Notes: generated from the letters alone by a model not told the origin. A stretch of DNA of 64,000 nucleotides from [Leptolyngbya] sp. JSC-1 (GCA_000733415.1 KL662191.1:6106429-6170428), one strand, 5' to 3'. Shown: positions 45,370 through 54,980, counted from the stretch's first letter. Program-made: numbers and translations.

Positions 45370-46317
45370 TTACTTGATTTGCAGCAAATCCCAGAAAGCA
45401 AAGGTAGCTGGACTGTGCAGGTCTGCAACCCGCAGCACCGCTCCCAAACGCCGCCGCAACGGGGTCGGCAGTGGATAAACCGGAATCTCGCTTGGAATCG
45501 GCATGGCGGCCAAATGCGGTAGAATCGCGGCTCCCAGTCCCTGCTGAACCATTGCCACCTGAATCGAATCTTCGTTGATTTCGTAACCGATGTGGAGAAA
45601 GGGCGCATGGGTTTGCAGGTGCTGCTGGAGCGCGATTGATCCCTCGTAGTTGGGCGCAGGCATGATCAGCGGATAGGAGCTGAGTTGCTGCCAAGTCAGC
45701 AGCGGCTGTTTAGATAGTCTGCTAGGTAGTCTGCTAGATGGCTCGCCAGATGGCATTTGGGGCAGCCCAGCAGGCGGTAACAGCACCACATATTCATCGG
45801 CTACCAGGTCATAGGTGGCAAATTCTTCCGACACAGGTAGTTCCATAAACCCGATATCGGCGGTACCGTGACGCAGTGCAGCCTGAATTTCTGCGTTGTA
45901 GAAATATTGTGTCAAGGTCACCTTGATCTCAGGAAACTGCTGCCGAAAGCTGGCGATCACGTGGGGTAGTAGATAGGTGGCAATGCTGCGCAACGAGGCA
46001 AGTCGCACCTGTCCGGTGGATAAGCCTCGCGCCAGTTGAGCCTTGTACAGCAGGGTGTCTAAAAGTTGCAAAATCTGGCGAGCTTCTGGCAGCAATTGTT
46101 CGCCGGTTGGGGTCAGCATGGCACCCCGTCGCCCGCGATGGAGTAACTGCACGCCTAATTCCGCTTCTAGTGAGGCAATTGCATGGCTCACTGAGGATTG
46201 GGTCAACCCCAGTAGCAGGGCAGCTTCGCCAAATTGTTTGCAGTCTGCTACCGCCACAAATGCCCGCAGCTGAAATAGCTTGACTTTCGAGCTATCGCTG
46301 CCATGTATCGTTGCCAT
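45370..46317 (-). CDS. LysR family transcriptional regulator
   Basis: 315 aa. Helix-turn-helix FQLRAFVAVADCKQFGEAAL and LGLTQSSVSHAIASLEAELG, then the periplasmic-binding-like effector domain (VRLASLRSIATYLLPHVIASF, ADIGFMELPV). Divergent from the DMT exporter gene, so it probably controls that gene and itself through the 95-bp gap, which holds TGAA-ACCA-TTCA (46322-46333). It also converges on azoR. Confidence 0.93.
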   Translation of the reverse strand: MATIHGSDSSKVKLFQLRAFVAVADCKQFGEAALLLGLTQSSVSHAIASLEAELGVQLLHRGRRGAMLTPTGEQLLPEARQILQLLDTLLYKAQLARGLSTGQVRLASLRSIATYLLPHVIASFRQQFPEIKVTLTQYFYNAEIQAALRHGTADIGFMELPVSEEFATYDLVADEYVVLLPPAGLPQMPSGEPSSRLPSRLSKQPLLTWQQLSSYPLIMPAPNYEGSIALQQHLQTHAPFLHIGYEINEDSIQVAMVQQGLGAAILPHLAAMPIPSEIPVYPLPTPLRRRLGAVLRVADLHSPATFAFWDLLQIK

Positions 46318-46412
46318 AAATTGAAACCATTCATCTCATGATTTGATCCGATCACTTGCTTCATGTAGGGTGTGATGTTATGTCGTTCGCACTGGGTCTA
46401 AAGAAGGCCACC

Positions 46413-47279
46413 ATGACAAAAGTGATCAAAGATATTCCTGCTCCCAAATTATCTCCCAATGTTCTAGTGCTGCTGTCGATTGTTTCCACCCAGTTTGGAT
46501 CGGCCATTGCCAAAAGCTTATTCGAGCAGCTTAATCCCTTTGCCGTGGTGTTTCTGCGGGTCGGGTTTGCGGCCTTGGTGCTGTTAATCCTCTGGCGACC
46601 CAACTGGCGCGCTGTGAATCGATCCGCCTATCCGGTGCTGCTACTGTTTGGGCTGGCTTTGGCGCTGATGAATCTCTCTTTCTATCTGGCAATTGAGCGG
46701 GTACCAATTGGGATTGCCGTGGCGCTGGAATTTATTGGTCCGTTGGGTGTAGCCGTCTGCAACTCGCGGCGCTGGATGGATGCGCTCTGGGTCGGTTTAG
46801 CTGCGCTTGGGATTATTTTGCTGGCCCCCATCACCAGTGACCTCTCTCTCGATCCGACTGGTATTGCCTTGGCTCTGACGGCAGGTGGCTTCTGGGCGGC
46901 CTATATTCTACTGTCAGCCAGAGTGGGACAAGCTTTACCGGGCGGAACGGGGCTAGCCTGGGCGATGACGTTGGGTGCAGTTGTGCTGCTGCCAGTCGGT
47001 CTGATTGCAGGTGGTCCAGCCCTCTTGACGCCCCATTTGCTGCTGATTGGCTTTGGCGTCGCGCTGTTGTCTTCCGCCTTGCCCTATTCCCTAGAACTGG
47101 AAGCTTTACGCCGGATGCCGGTGCGTGTGTTTGGCGTACTGCTCAGCTTGGAGCCGGTTGCTGCGGCCCTAATGGGATTTCTAGTGTTGCGAGAAACGCT
47201 AGCCCTGCGAGCCATGATTGCCATTCTGCTGGTAACAATTGCCGCCGCCGGAGCCGCTCGGTTTAGCGGACAGAGATGA
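46413..47279 (+). CDS. DMT superfamily (EamA / RhtA-like) exporter
   Basis: 288 aa from ATG at 46413, supported by AGAAGG five bases upstream. Ten predicted helices in two EamA repeats (VSTQFGSAIAKSLFEQLNPF and LSARVGQALPGGTGLAWAMT mark them). The sequence is close to the RhtA threonine/homoserine exporters (ALEFIGPLGVAV, SALPYSLELEALRRMP). Likely amino acid export, under the divergent LysR regulator. Confidence 0.87.
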   Translation: MTKVIKDIPAPKLSPNVLVLLSIVSTQFGSAIAKSLFEQLNPFAVVFLRVGFAALVLLILWRPNWRAVNRSAYPVLLLFGLALALMNLSFYLAIERVPIGIAVALEFIGPLGVAVCNSRRWMDALWVGLAALGIILLAPITSDLSLDPTGIALALTAGGFWAAYILLSARVGQALPGGTGLAWAMTLGAVVLLPVGLIAGGPALLTPHLLLIGFGVALLSSALPYSLELEALRRMPVRVFGVLLSLEPVAAALMGFLVLRETLALRAMIAILLVTIAAAGAARFSGQR

Positions 47280-47282
47280 ATG

Positions 47283-47330
47283 GTAGCTCGCTTCTGCGTG
47301 TGGCGTAGCGTTGCCGTAGGCAGTAGCAGT
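47283..47330. repeat. Second copy of the GTAGCTCGCTTCTGCGT interspersed element
   Basis: Shares 17 bp with 24194-24210, then contains an extra 25 bp (GTGGCGTAGCGTTGCCGTAGG) before the common AGTAGCAGT. Located just after the exporter stop. Confidence 0.55.
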
Positions 47331-47447
47331 TGGGTGTGTTGGCAGAGATAGTTTGTTGAGGTTGAACCCAATGCCTGCCCCTTATTTCTCAAATTGTCAG
47401 ATCTCAAATGGCACGGGAAGCCAATCTATGCCGACAAACCGCTGATA

Positions 47448-48236
47448 TCAAGCCGTTCTCGGTCTAGCCATCACCTTGAGGAATACCAGCACTGCCAAGG
47501 CAAAGGATAGGGCAATGGCTGTAATCACAATGAACGGTATCGTGGTCTGCCGGACTGCGATTGCCACCAACGCCCAAATGATTACTAGCGGAAAAGCAAT
47601 TTCTCGATGCCGTATTGTTAAACCAGCCGCGACCAGAGTTGCCACCGCCATCATCAGTACCGTCCAAACTGTGGGCGAAATACCCGAACCGTTCCAGCCC
47701 TGACTGTAGAGTGCAATCGCCACATTCACAATCGTCGCCACACTGATCCAGCCCAAGTAGATGCCAAACGGCACCTGAACTAGCCACTTTTCGCCCCGCG
47801 AGACCGGCTGCCTACCTATCCCCAACCGCCGATAGATCAACATCAAGGGCAGCAAAATCACCAACATCGCTACCAGCGATAGCCAGAACTGGCGCTCTAA
47901 GAAGAAAAACACCCAAACAGCTTGAGCGATGCAAGCTAGAATTAGCAACGGTCGTACCGACTGCAACCGCGGATTGGATCGCTGAGCTGGCAGGAGTTGG
48001 TAAATGCCGAATCCAAACAGACCAAGGTAAATTAAGCCCCAGATAGCAAAAGCATAGTTGGCCGGAATAATTTGAACATCAGCAAACAGGGTATTGGAAA
48101 TTTCGCCGATGGTTTGACCGTTAATTGGCGAGAAGTTTGACCAAACATTGACAGCAAAGGTACTGATGATGGCCAAAAGAGTCAGCCAAGGTAGGATGGA
48201 ATTGGTCGATTGGCTTGTCTGCTGCATAGAGTTCAT
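47448..48236 (-). CDS. TspO-like tryptophan-rich membrane protein
   Basis: 262 aa, seven to eight hydrophobic helices. IIPANYAFAIWGLIYLGLFGFGIYQ resembles the start of tryptophan-rich sensory-like proteins common in cyanobacteria, and the helices are Trp-rich (VWVFFFLERQFW, GIYLGWISVATIVNVAIAL). The ligand is unknown. The start ATG lacks a Shine-Dalgarno; the second Met is three residues later. Confidence 0.65.
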   Translation of the reverse strand: MNSMQQTSQSTNSILPWLTLLAIISTFAVNVWSNFSPINGQTIGEISNTLFADVQIIPANYAFAIWGLIYLGLFGFGIYQLLPAQRSNPRLQSVRPLLILACIAQAVWVFFFLERQFWLSLVAMLVILLPLMLIYRRLGIGRQPVSRGEKWLVQVPFGIYLGWISVATIVNVAIALYSQGWNGSGISPTVWTVLMMAVATLVAAGLTIRHREIAFPLVIIWALVAIAVRQTTIPFIVITAIALSFALAVLVFLKVMARPRTA

Positions 48237-48380
48237 TGGAGTTCGGCCACCTTTATCCTACTGTTCTTACTATCTATCCGATCACTCGTCAGAGTTTTTG
48301 AACTTTCAAATCCCTTTTGGGAACTTTGGGGTTTTCGGGGCCGCTCTTACTGCCCAAACAATTGTCCTAGACCGCAAGGT

Positions 48381-49025
48381 TTACTTTTTCTTTTTCTTTT
48401 TCTTCTTAGATTTAGATTTCTTCGCTTTTTTCTCAGATTCATTGGCTGTTGTAGGATCTAGCGTACTACTGATGTATTCCGTAGCGTTGCCAATCGAGTA
48501 TTTGACAGCTTCAACTCCGTTTTGCACGGCCTGCGTCACCGGTTGAACAGCGTTATTCACCGTTTGGCTTGCCTGTTCTGAAACTTCCTGAGCTTGATTT
48601 GGAACGGCTTCTACCGCTTCAGTCGCGGCAGTTGGGGCGGCTTTTACCCCTGACACTGCCTCTGCCACTTGAGGTTTCATTTCAGCAAAAACATTCTTAA
48701 CTGCCTCGGTAATAGCTTGTATAGCGGCAGAATCAGTCAGCGATTCCTTGATTGCGCTAGCTGTCTGGCTCAGAGGCGCTCCCTGCTCCTGATCCACTGA
48801 ATCATCTGCATCGTTGCTATTGGCATCTGCGTTCTGGTTGTCTGCATTCGGGTCGTTGGCTTTGGCAAGGCGAGTCAAGGCGGCCTGAGTTAGTTCAGCT
48901 ACTACAGCCGTAGCAATTGCTGCACCAATATCCCGCACATCGATACCTAATAATTTTTTGGAGTGGGGATCAAATAAGCTTGGAGTGCCCAATGCACTTC
49001 TGTTTTTAGTTTTTTTCTTAGCCAT
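48381..49025 (-). CDS. Alanine-rich coiled-coil-like protein with poly-lysine tail
   Basis: 214 aa from ATG at 49025 (AGGTGG just upstream). A basic start (MAKKKTKNRS), an amphipathic segment (DVRDIGAAIATAVVAELTQAAL), an acidic Asn/Asp stretch, a long Ala/Val/Gln region (AVSGVKAAPTAATEAVEAVP) with apolipophorin- or phasin-like heptads, and a C-terminus of KKAKKSKS plus eight lysines. It could bind DNA or polyanions through the tail; helices look like surface-binding amphipathic ones. No family recognised. Confidence 0.65.
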   Translation of the reverse strand: MAKKKTKNRSALGTPSLFDPHSKKLLGIDVRDIGAAIATAVVAELTQAALTRLAKANDPNADNQNADANSNDADDSVDQEQGAPLSQTASAIKESLTDSAAIQAITEAVKNVFAEMKPQVAEAVSGVKAAPTAATEAVEAVPNQAQEVSEQASQTVNNAVQPVTQAVQNGVEAVKYSIGNATEYISSTLDPTTANESEKKAKKSKSKKKKKKKK

Positions 49026-49304
49026 ATCCACCTGCCTTGCGAAACCTAACTCAGAACATCCGCAGTAATAGTGCGCTATTTCCAGTGAGCTTCGATTGTA
49101 TCCAGTTTGAAGCTATGCAACTTCTGCTGTCAGAGTGAATTCTTTCACAGCTATTACCCTGCCTTTGGAAAGAGATCGATAGCTAGGGAGAACCGTAGGC
49201 GTAGCCTTTGTGTCGCACATATCCAAACTCTACGTCCATCCACCTTCTCCCCTAAACCCGCTATACTCGGCAATAACGCACTGTTGCTGGAGTATGCTGG
49301 ATCA

Positions 49305-49769
49305 ATGAATTTACCGCTAGATGAAACCCTGTCACGGCAAGTCGCAGAACAAATCAAAAGTAAAGCGCGGCAACCGTTTGAGAATGCCCACAAAGCCGCT
49401 TTAGTGACGGCAGGGGCCACATATGTACAGGGCTTTTTGATCTATGCCAGCAAGCCTTATCGTTTGGTCGAGCATAGCTGGCTTGAGGTGAATGGTGCCA
49501 TCGTTGATCCGAATTTGCCGCATCTGAAAAAAAAGGCAGACGAGTTAATTTACTTTCCAGCCCAACGGTTGACCGTGAAACAATTAAAGGATGCGATAGA
49601 AGAAGCCAAAGAAGATTATCCCGAAGATAATCCGCTGCCGATCTATGGTTCCGCTCCTTATGAATATTACGGAGACGTGATGTTGGGTGGCAAAGAATAC
49701 CTAGAGGCATACCAAGCCGCTGAAGCCAAATGTCGCGAGCTGAATCAGCGCATGGTCGAGAAAAACTAG
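49305..49769 (+). CDS. Conserved hypothetical protein
   Basis: 154 aa from ATG at 49305 (MNLPLDETLSRQ); an open frame upstream to 49107 looks non-coding. LVEHSWLEVNGAIVDPNLPH recalls the His-x-Trp region of transglutaminase-like or resistance-related proteins, but no full catalytic triad was identified. Charged C-terminus (EEAKEDYPEDNPLP, EAKCRELNQRM). Function unknown. Confidence 0.6.
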   Translation: MNLPLDETLSRQVAEQIKSKARQPFENAHKAALVTAGATYVQGFLIYASKPYRLVEHSWLEVNGAIVDPNLPHLKKKADELIYFPAQRLTVKQLKDAIEEAKEDYPEDNPLPIYGSAPYEYYGDVMLGGKEYLEAYQAAEAKCRELNQRMVEKN

Positions 49770-49935
49770 TCGCCGATTTTCGCTAAACTGCGCTAATTCC
49801 GTCGGAAGGTGGAGGTAAGAACCGCAATCATCCGCTAATCTGCGAAGGATTTCTGACGCTGAACTGGTCTATTTGTGCTTCTCGTTACCTCAACTCGTTA
49901 CCTAAAACAATTACCCCTAAAGCAATTGGTGAGCC

Positions 49936-50502
49936 ATGTTCATTAATTACATTACCTTGATGCTGATCAACATGGTTGCCGGACTAGTTTTGCTGGCTAC
50001 TTTTGTTTATCAGGGACTCGATCATACTAGCCCTAGACAATGGATTCCCGGTTTTGGCATGACTGGAGCAATTGCGCTGGCTACAGGGCTACATATGATT
50101 TGGACCTGGCCAGTACGCGGCAGCTTCAACATCGCTTTCGGTGAAACAACGGTTTTGTTCGGCATTCTGTTCCTGGCCACCTCTCTGGCGCTTGCCTTTG
50201 GCTGGGATTTGTTCGCAATTACAATCTATGCCTTTTTTGCAGGCTTAGCTTCGATTTTGATCGGGCTGCGCATCATTAATCTGGACCTGACGCTGCGGCC
50301 TGTGATTTCCGGCATTGGTTTTATTCTGACTGGACTGGGAGGCGTACTGGCGGCTCCCACATTGCTCTATCTCAAAACGAGTCGGACTTGGCGCTTGTTG
50401 GGGGCCTGTGTATTGCTCGTTGCTGCCCTGATTTGGGCATTTACTGGATACATGGCCTACTGGGGCCACATGGCGGGCTACAGCGATTGGCAGCCGAGGT
50501 GA
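49936..50502 (+). CDS. DUF981 family membrane protein
   Basis: 188 aa with six hydrophobic helices (LMLINMVAGLVLLATFVY, GMTGAIALATGLHMIWTWPV, GETTVLFGILFLATSLALAF and others). Pattern HMIWTWP...YNIAFGE-like NIAFGETTVLFG matches DUF981. Function unknown. Confidence 0.78.
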   Translation: MFINYITLMLINMVAGLVLLATFVYQGLDHTSPRQWIPGFGMTGAIALATGLHMIWTWPVRGSFNIAFGETTVLFGILFLATSLALAFGWDLFAITIYAFFAGLASILIGLRIINLDLTLRPVISGIGFILTGLGGVLAAPTLLYLKTSRTWRLLGACVLLVAALIWAFTGYMAYWGHMAGYSDWQPR

Positions 50503-50640
50503 TGAGTAGGAGTCAGGAGTCGGGAGTCAGGCTTCGTTCGTGGAAGGTGCTCCGCGAGCGACGGTGAGACTTCGGCGTGAGCACTGCCCCTATGGGGCCA
50601 GAAAAATCAGTCGAACGCTCAGCCGAACCGGAGTCAGGAG
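50503..50640. repeat. GGAGTCA simple repeat interrupted by a 100-bp palindrome-rich element
   Basis: GAGTAGGAGTCAGGAGTCGGGAGTCAG (given here as units of GGAGTCA, 50504-50530) is followed by a GC-rich block 50531-50630 with GCTCCGCGAGCGAC and GCCCCTATGGGGC palindromes, after which GAGTCAGGAG resumes. The block looks inserted into the repeat. Confidence 0.6.
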
Positions 50641-50690
50641 CCAGAACTGGATCGATGGCACTTCCCTTTACTTGCCTGCCTATTTGCAAA

Positions 50691-51158
50691 ATGGAATTCG
50701 ATTACAGTCTCGACTTCAGCCAAATTGACTTTCGTGCCCACCCTGAACTTTATCGGATTGGGCGCGGAGAGCAGGGTGTTCTGTTAGTTGAGCCATACAA
50801 GAGCGAGATTTTGCCCCACTGGCGGTTTAAGACCCCGGACATTGCCCGCACCTCTGCCGCAGAGATTTACCAGCTCTTTTTGCGTTACAAAGCGGCGAGG
50901 GATTTTGTTGGCATGGATATGGCCCGCAAGTTTCTGCAAATGGGCTACACGCGGTCGCGGCGTTATGCCAACCACAAATCTGGGCGGAAGTACGCTAAAG
51001 GTACGAAGGAAGTGCTGCCTGATGTTGTTGATCCAGTCAAAGCCGAATCGGCCAAAATCTTCTATGAAACTTGGCAGCAGGTGCAGCAAGATCCAGAATA
51101 TCTCAGGCTGAAGCAACAGCACCGAGAACGGTATGAACGGAAGTCAACCCATTCGTAG
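50691..51158 (+). CDS. DUF4385 family protein
   Basis: 155 aa from ATG at 50691 (MEFDYSLDFSQIDFRAHPELYRIGRGEQGVLLVEPYK split over the N-terminus). The conserved WRFKTPDIARTSA, DFVGMDMARKFLQMGYTRSRRYANHK region defines the family. It is soluble and basic, of unknown function. No Shine-Dalgarno; preceding sequence is repeat. Confidence 0.82.
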   Translation: MEFDYSLDFSQIDFRAHPELYRIGRGEQGVLLVEPYKSEILPHWRFKTPDIARTSAAEIYQLFLRYKAARDFVGMDMARKFLQMGYTRSRRYANHKSGRKYAKGTKEVLPDVVDPVKAESAKIFYETWQQVQQDPEYLRLKQQHRERYERKSTHS

Positions 51159-51317
51159 ATGTATATATTTCTGCCATTTGTATCCAAGCGGACTTTACAG
51201 TCCAGGCGATCTAGCCGTTAATCACAGTTAGCCCTGAAAGAATGGTTAGTTGAATAGCCTTTGGGCAGGGGTAAGCCGTTTTGGCTGATGAGCGACCATA
51301 TCCCGGAGGGAAAACCG

Positions 51318-53870
51318 ATGCAAACCGCAGATAATGTGCAAAATAATGTCCAGAATCTAGAGAATTGCCCGATTTTGATTGAAGATGACCGCACTGGCCT
51401 CGGCATTGAAACCCTGCGGCGAGCAATGGCCGATAATTTGCAGTACATTCAAGGTCGTTTTCCCTCTGCGGCATCTAAAAATGACCTCTATATGGCGCTG
51501 GCCTACACGGTGCGGGACCGCCTACTGCGGCAGTGGTTGGCAACCCAGCAAACCTATCTAAAACCGGAAGTCCGGATTGTTTGCTATTTTTCAGCCGAGT
51601 TTTTAGTCGGGCCTCATCTCGGCAATGCTTTAATCAACCTGGATATCTACGATCAGGTGCGGCAGGCCGTGGCCGAGTCGGGCCTTAATCTCGAAGAACT
51701 GATGGCGCAAGAAGAAGAACCGGGACTGGGCAATGGCGGCTTGGGGCGGTTGGCGGCCTGCTTTATGGATTCGCTTTCGAGTTTGGAAATTCCAGCGGTC
51801 GGCTATGGCATTCGCTACGAATACGGCATTTTTGACCAGGAAATCCGGGATGGCTGGCAGGTGGAAGTCACCGACAAGTGGCTCAAGTTTGGCAATCCCT
51901 GGGAGATTGCCCGCCCGGAAAACCGCATGGAAGTTAAGTTTGGGGGCCATACCGAAGCCTATGTCGATCACCATGAGAATTACCGCGTCCGCTGGGTGCC
52001 CCATACCGAGGTGATTGGGGTTCCCTACGATACACCGATTCCTGGCTACCGGGTAAACACCGTCAACACCCTGCGGCTCTGGAAAGCAGAAGCACCCGAA
52101 TCGTTTGATTTTGAAGCGTTTAACAAGGGGGATTATTACGGAGCAGTGGCGGCCAAAGTGGTGTCGGAGAACATCACCAAGGTGCTCTACCCCAACGACG
52201 AACAGCTCAGCGGCAAGGAGTTACGTCTGCAACAGCAGTATTTCTTTGTCTCCTGCTCGCTGCAAGATACTATTCGGATTCATTTGCGCTCTGGTCGCTT
52301 GCTCGATACGCTGCACGAGAAATTCGCAATTCAGCTCAACGACACCCATCCGGCGATTGCCGTGGCCGAACTGATGCGGCTGTTGCTCGATGACCATGAA
52401 ATGGGCTGGGACGCGGCTTGGACCATTACCCAAAACACCTTCAGCTATACTAATCACACGCTCTTACCAGAAGCGCTAGAAAAGTGGCCCCTGGGGATGT
52501 TTGGTAGTCTACTGCCGCGTCATCTGGAAATTATCCTCGAAATCAACAATCGCTTTCTCAGCCAGGTGCGAATTCAGTTTCCCGGCGATGTAGAACGCAT
52601 GCGGCGGATGTCGATCATTGATGAAACGGGTGAACGCTATGTGCGGATGGCCCATCTCGCCTGTGTGGGCAGTCACGCCATCAATGGAGTCGCGGAACTG
52701 CATAGCGAACTGTTGCGAGAAACAACGCTGCACGATTTCTACGAAATGTACCCCGACAAGTTCAAAAATGTCACCAATGGCGTGACGCCGCGCCGCTGGG
52801 TAGTGCAAAATAACCCACGCTTGACCCGGTTAATTACCAGCAAGATTGGCGAAGGGTGGATCACCCATCTCGATCAGCTCCGGCAGATTGAAGCCTATGT
52901 AGAAGACGCCGGATTTCGGCAGGAATGGCGCAACATCAAGCGAGCCATCAAACAAGATTTGGCGGCTCAGATATTGAGAAGAACGGATATCAGCGTCAAT
53001 CCAGATACGCTATTTGATATTCAAGTAAAACGAATTCATGAGTACAAGCGGCAACACTTAAATCTACTGCATATCGTCACGCTCTATCACCGTCTCAAGC
53101 ACAATCCTAACCTCGACCTCCAGCCGCGCACGTTCATTTTTGGCGGTAAGGCTGCTCCAGGCTACTACATGGCGAAGCTGATCATCAAGCTGATCAATTC
53201 GGTGGGCCATGTGGTCAACCGCGATCCAGACATGCATGACCGACTCAAGGTGGTGTTCATTCCCGATTACAATGTCACCAACAGTCAGTTTGTCTATCCC
53301 GCTGCCGATTTGTCGGAGCAGATTTCTACTGCCGGATTTGAGGCATCGGGCACCGGCAACATGAAATTCTCGATGAACGGTGCACTCACCATTGGCACTC
53401 TCGACGGAGCCAATATCGAAATCCGTCAGGAAGCCGGAGCCGAAAACTTCTTTTTGTTTGGCCTCACTGCCGACCAAGTGCAGGAGCTGAAAGCCAAGGG
53501 CTACCGTCCTCTCGACTATTACGAATCCAACCCGGAACTGAAAGCCGTGATCGACTGGATCAACAGCGGCCATTTTTCGGACGGCGACTGCGACTTATTC
53601 AAACCCCTGACCGACAAGCTGCTTCAGCAGGACCCGTTTATGCTGCTGGCCGACTACCAAGCCTACATCGACTGTCAGGCCCGCGTCAGTGACGCTTACC
53701 GCGATTATGAGCAGTGGACCCGCATGTCGATTCTCAACTCGGCTCGCATGGGCAAGTTCTCGTCCGATCGCTCGATTCGAGATTACAGTCAGGAAATTTG
53801 GCATACATCCAGCGTGCAGGTGGAACTATCAGAATACGATCAGGTGGATGCCATGTTGAAGATTGAGTAG
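51318..53870 (+). CDS. glgP: Glycogen phosphorylase
   Basis: 850 aa from ATG at 51318, where GGAGGG lies seven bases upstream. Releases glucose-1-phosphate from glycogen, the night-time carbon reserve. GT35 signatures: EEPGLGNGGLGRLAACFMDS, QLNDTHPAIAVAELMR, RRW in TNGVTPRRWV, VKRIHEYKRQ, and the PLP-lysine region EASGTGNMKFSMNG. Full length. Confidence 0.97.
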   Translation: MQTADNVQNNVQNLENCPILIEDDRTGLGIETLRRAMADNLQYIQGRFPSAASKNDLYMALAYTVRDRLLRQWLATQQTYLKPEVRIVCYFSAEFLVGPHLGNALINLDIYDQVRQAVAESGLNLEELMAQEEEPGLGNGGLGRLAACFMDSLSSLEIPAVGYGIRYEYGIFDQEIRDGWQVEVTDKWLKFGNPWEIARPENRMEVKFGGHTEAYVDHHENYRVRWVPHTEVIGVPYDTPIPGYRVNTVNTLRLWKAEAPESFDFEAFNKGDYYGAVAAKVVSENITKVLYPNDEQLSGKELRLQQQYFFVSCSLQDTIRIHLRSGRLLDTLHEKFAIQLNDTHPAIAVAELMRLLLDDHEMGWDAAWTITQNTFSYTNHTLLPEALEKWPLGMFGSLLPRHLEIILEINNRFLSQVRIQFPGDVERMRRMSIIDETGERYVRMAHLACVGSHAINGVAELHSELLRETTLHDFYEMYPDKFKNVTNGVTPRRWVVQNNPRLTRLITSKIGEGWITHLDQLRQIEAYVEDAGFRQEWRNIKRAIKQDLAAQILRRTDISVNPDTLFDIQVKRIHEYKRQHLNLLHIVTLYHRLKHNPNLDLQPRTFIFGGKAAPGYYMAKLIIKLINSVGHVVNRDPDMHDRLKVVFIPDYNVTNSQFVYPAADLSEQISTAGFEASGTGNMKFSMNGALTIGTLDGANIEIRQEAGAENFFLFGLTADQVQELKAKGYRPLDYYESNPELKAVIDWINSGHFSDGDCDLFKPLTDKLLQQDPFMLLADYQAYIDCQARVSDAYRDYEQWTRMSILNSARMGKFSSDRSIRDYSQEIWHTSSVQVELSEYDQVDAMLKIE

Positions 53871-53977
53871 ATCCCCCTAAATCCCCCTTGTGAAAGGGGA
53901 CTTCAAGCCGCTTCTGGTCGCTATACACAGGTTGCGCCTCCGGTTCCCCCCTTCCCTAAGGGGGGCTAGGGGGGATC
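53870..53977. repeat. Interspersed hairpin element with GATCCCCCTA-type terminal inverted repeats
   Basis: GATCCCCCTAA (53870-53880) and CTAGGGGGGATC (53966-53977) are inverted with one extra base; inner CCCCCTTGTGAAAGGGG and CCCCCCTTCCCTAAGGGGGG segments form further stems. The first base overlaps the glgP stop codon. This is a common kind of intergenic element in cyanobacteria. Confidence 0.7.
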
Positions 53978-54024
53978 AAGCGCCACAGATTGAATACCGA
54001 ATATCCCAACCCCAAAGCAAATCC

Positions 54025-54663
54025 ATGAGCCTCAGAATCTACTTCATCCGTCATGGCGAAACCATCTACAGTCAAACCGGCGGCTACTGCGGCAGTATTG
54101 ACCCAGAACTGACCGATGCAGGACACGAAATGGCCCATGCCTTTGCCGAAGCTTACAAATCTCTGCCTTGGAAAGCGATCTATTGCAGCCCGATGCAACG
54201 CACGATTGCCACAGCTAAACCATTGTGTGAAGCAACGGGCATAGAGATGAAACTGCGGGATGGCTTGAAGGAGATTGCCTACGGTGAATGGGAGGGTCAA
54301 ACGCCAGAATATGTCAACGAACATTTCAACGCAGATTACGTCCGCTGGCTGACCGAACCGGCCTGGAACCCACCCACCGGCGGTGAAACTGCCGTCCAGA
54401 TTGCTAGCCGCGCCTCGCTGGTGATTGCCGAAATCGAGCAAAATTATCCCGACGGCAATGTGCTGGTGGTGTCCCACAAAGCCACGATTCGCGTGTTGCT
54501 GTGCAGCCTGCTGGGGATTGACCTGGGCCGCTACCGGGACCGCATCGATATGCCTGCCGCTTCGGTGAGCGTGGTCAAATTTGATGTTCACGGTCCGATG
54601 CTGCAAGCGTTGGGCGACCGGTCGTATATGAGTTCGGATTTGCGCAATCGACCGGGGACGTGA
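54025..54663 (+). CDS. Histidine phosphatase (phosphoglycerate mutase-like)
   Basis: 212 aa from ATG at 54025. FIRHGETIYSQ carries the phosphorylated His in RHG, the second Arg/His box is VVSHKATIRVLL, and KEIAYGEWEGQTPE holds the catalytic acid. Small-molecule or sugar phosphatase of the cobC/GpmB type; the substrate is unknown. It follows glgP after a repeat element, so glycogen-linked sugar phosphates are possible substrates. Confidence 0.87.
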   Translation: MSLRIYFIRHGETIYSQTGGYCGSIDPELTDAGHEMAHAFAEAYKSLPWKAIYCSPMQRTIATAKPLCEATGIEMKLRDGLKEIAYGEWEGQTPEYVNEHFNADYVRWLTEPAWNPPTGGETAVQIASRASLVIAEIEQNYPDGNVLVVSHKATIRVLLCSLLGIDLGRYRDRIDMPAASVSVVKFDVHGPMLQALGDRSYMSSDLRNRPGT

Positions 54664-54694
54664 TTGTGGCTTACCTTTTCTTGCTATTTCTCCC

Positions 54695-54766
54695 GTACGG
54701 GCGAAGCATTCGGTTAGAATCTTTGCAAATCTCCTCTAGTCTACCTGCCGAATGCTTCACCCGTAC
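54695..54766. mobile_element. MITE-like element with 19-bp terminal inverted repeats
   Basis: GTACGGGCGAAGCATTCGG (54695-54713) is the inverse complement of CCGAATGCTTCACCCGTAC (54748-54766) with one mismatch, around a 34-bp centre. The GTACGGGCGAAGCATTCGG sequence is a recurring repeat of cyanobacterial genomes. It adjoins a gene remnant on its right. Confidence 0.7.
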
Positions 54767-54779
54767 CAAACGGATAGAT

Positions 54780-54879
54780 AGGTCCAAAGAGACCGCTCAA
54801 TCACAGCCTTCAGGTCTCGAATTTCGCGATCGCGGCTCAGGTCTTTCCTAGGATTAGCAGCCAGAATCAAGATTTTCAT
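54780..54879 (-). pseudogene. Remnant of the 5' end of a gene starting MKILILAANP
   Basis: From ATG at 54879 the minus strand reads MKILILAANPRKDLSRDREI and RDLKAVIERSLW, then runs into the MITE-like repeat. This resembles the N-terminus of cyanobacterial proteins that begin KILILAANPxxxxxLxLxxEIRxI (often fused to CHAT, TIR or similar effector domains). Only about 33 codons remain. Too short for certainty. Confidence 0.4.
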
Positions 54880-54980
54880 CAACTGAAGAGCGAGCAGTGC
54901 GGCGCATGATCTAAACCTAGATTACTCGCAGATCGGCGAATTTTCAGCCATCTGTAACCAAACGGTAGCCAATTTGTCAC

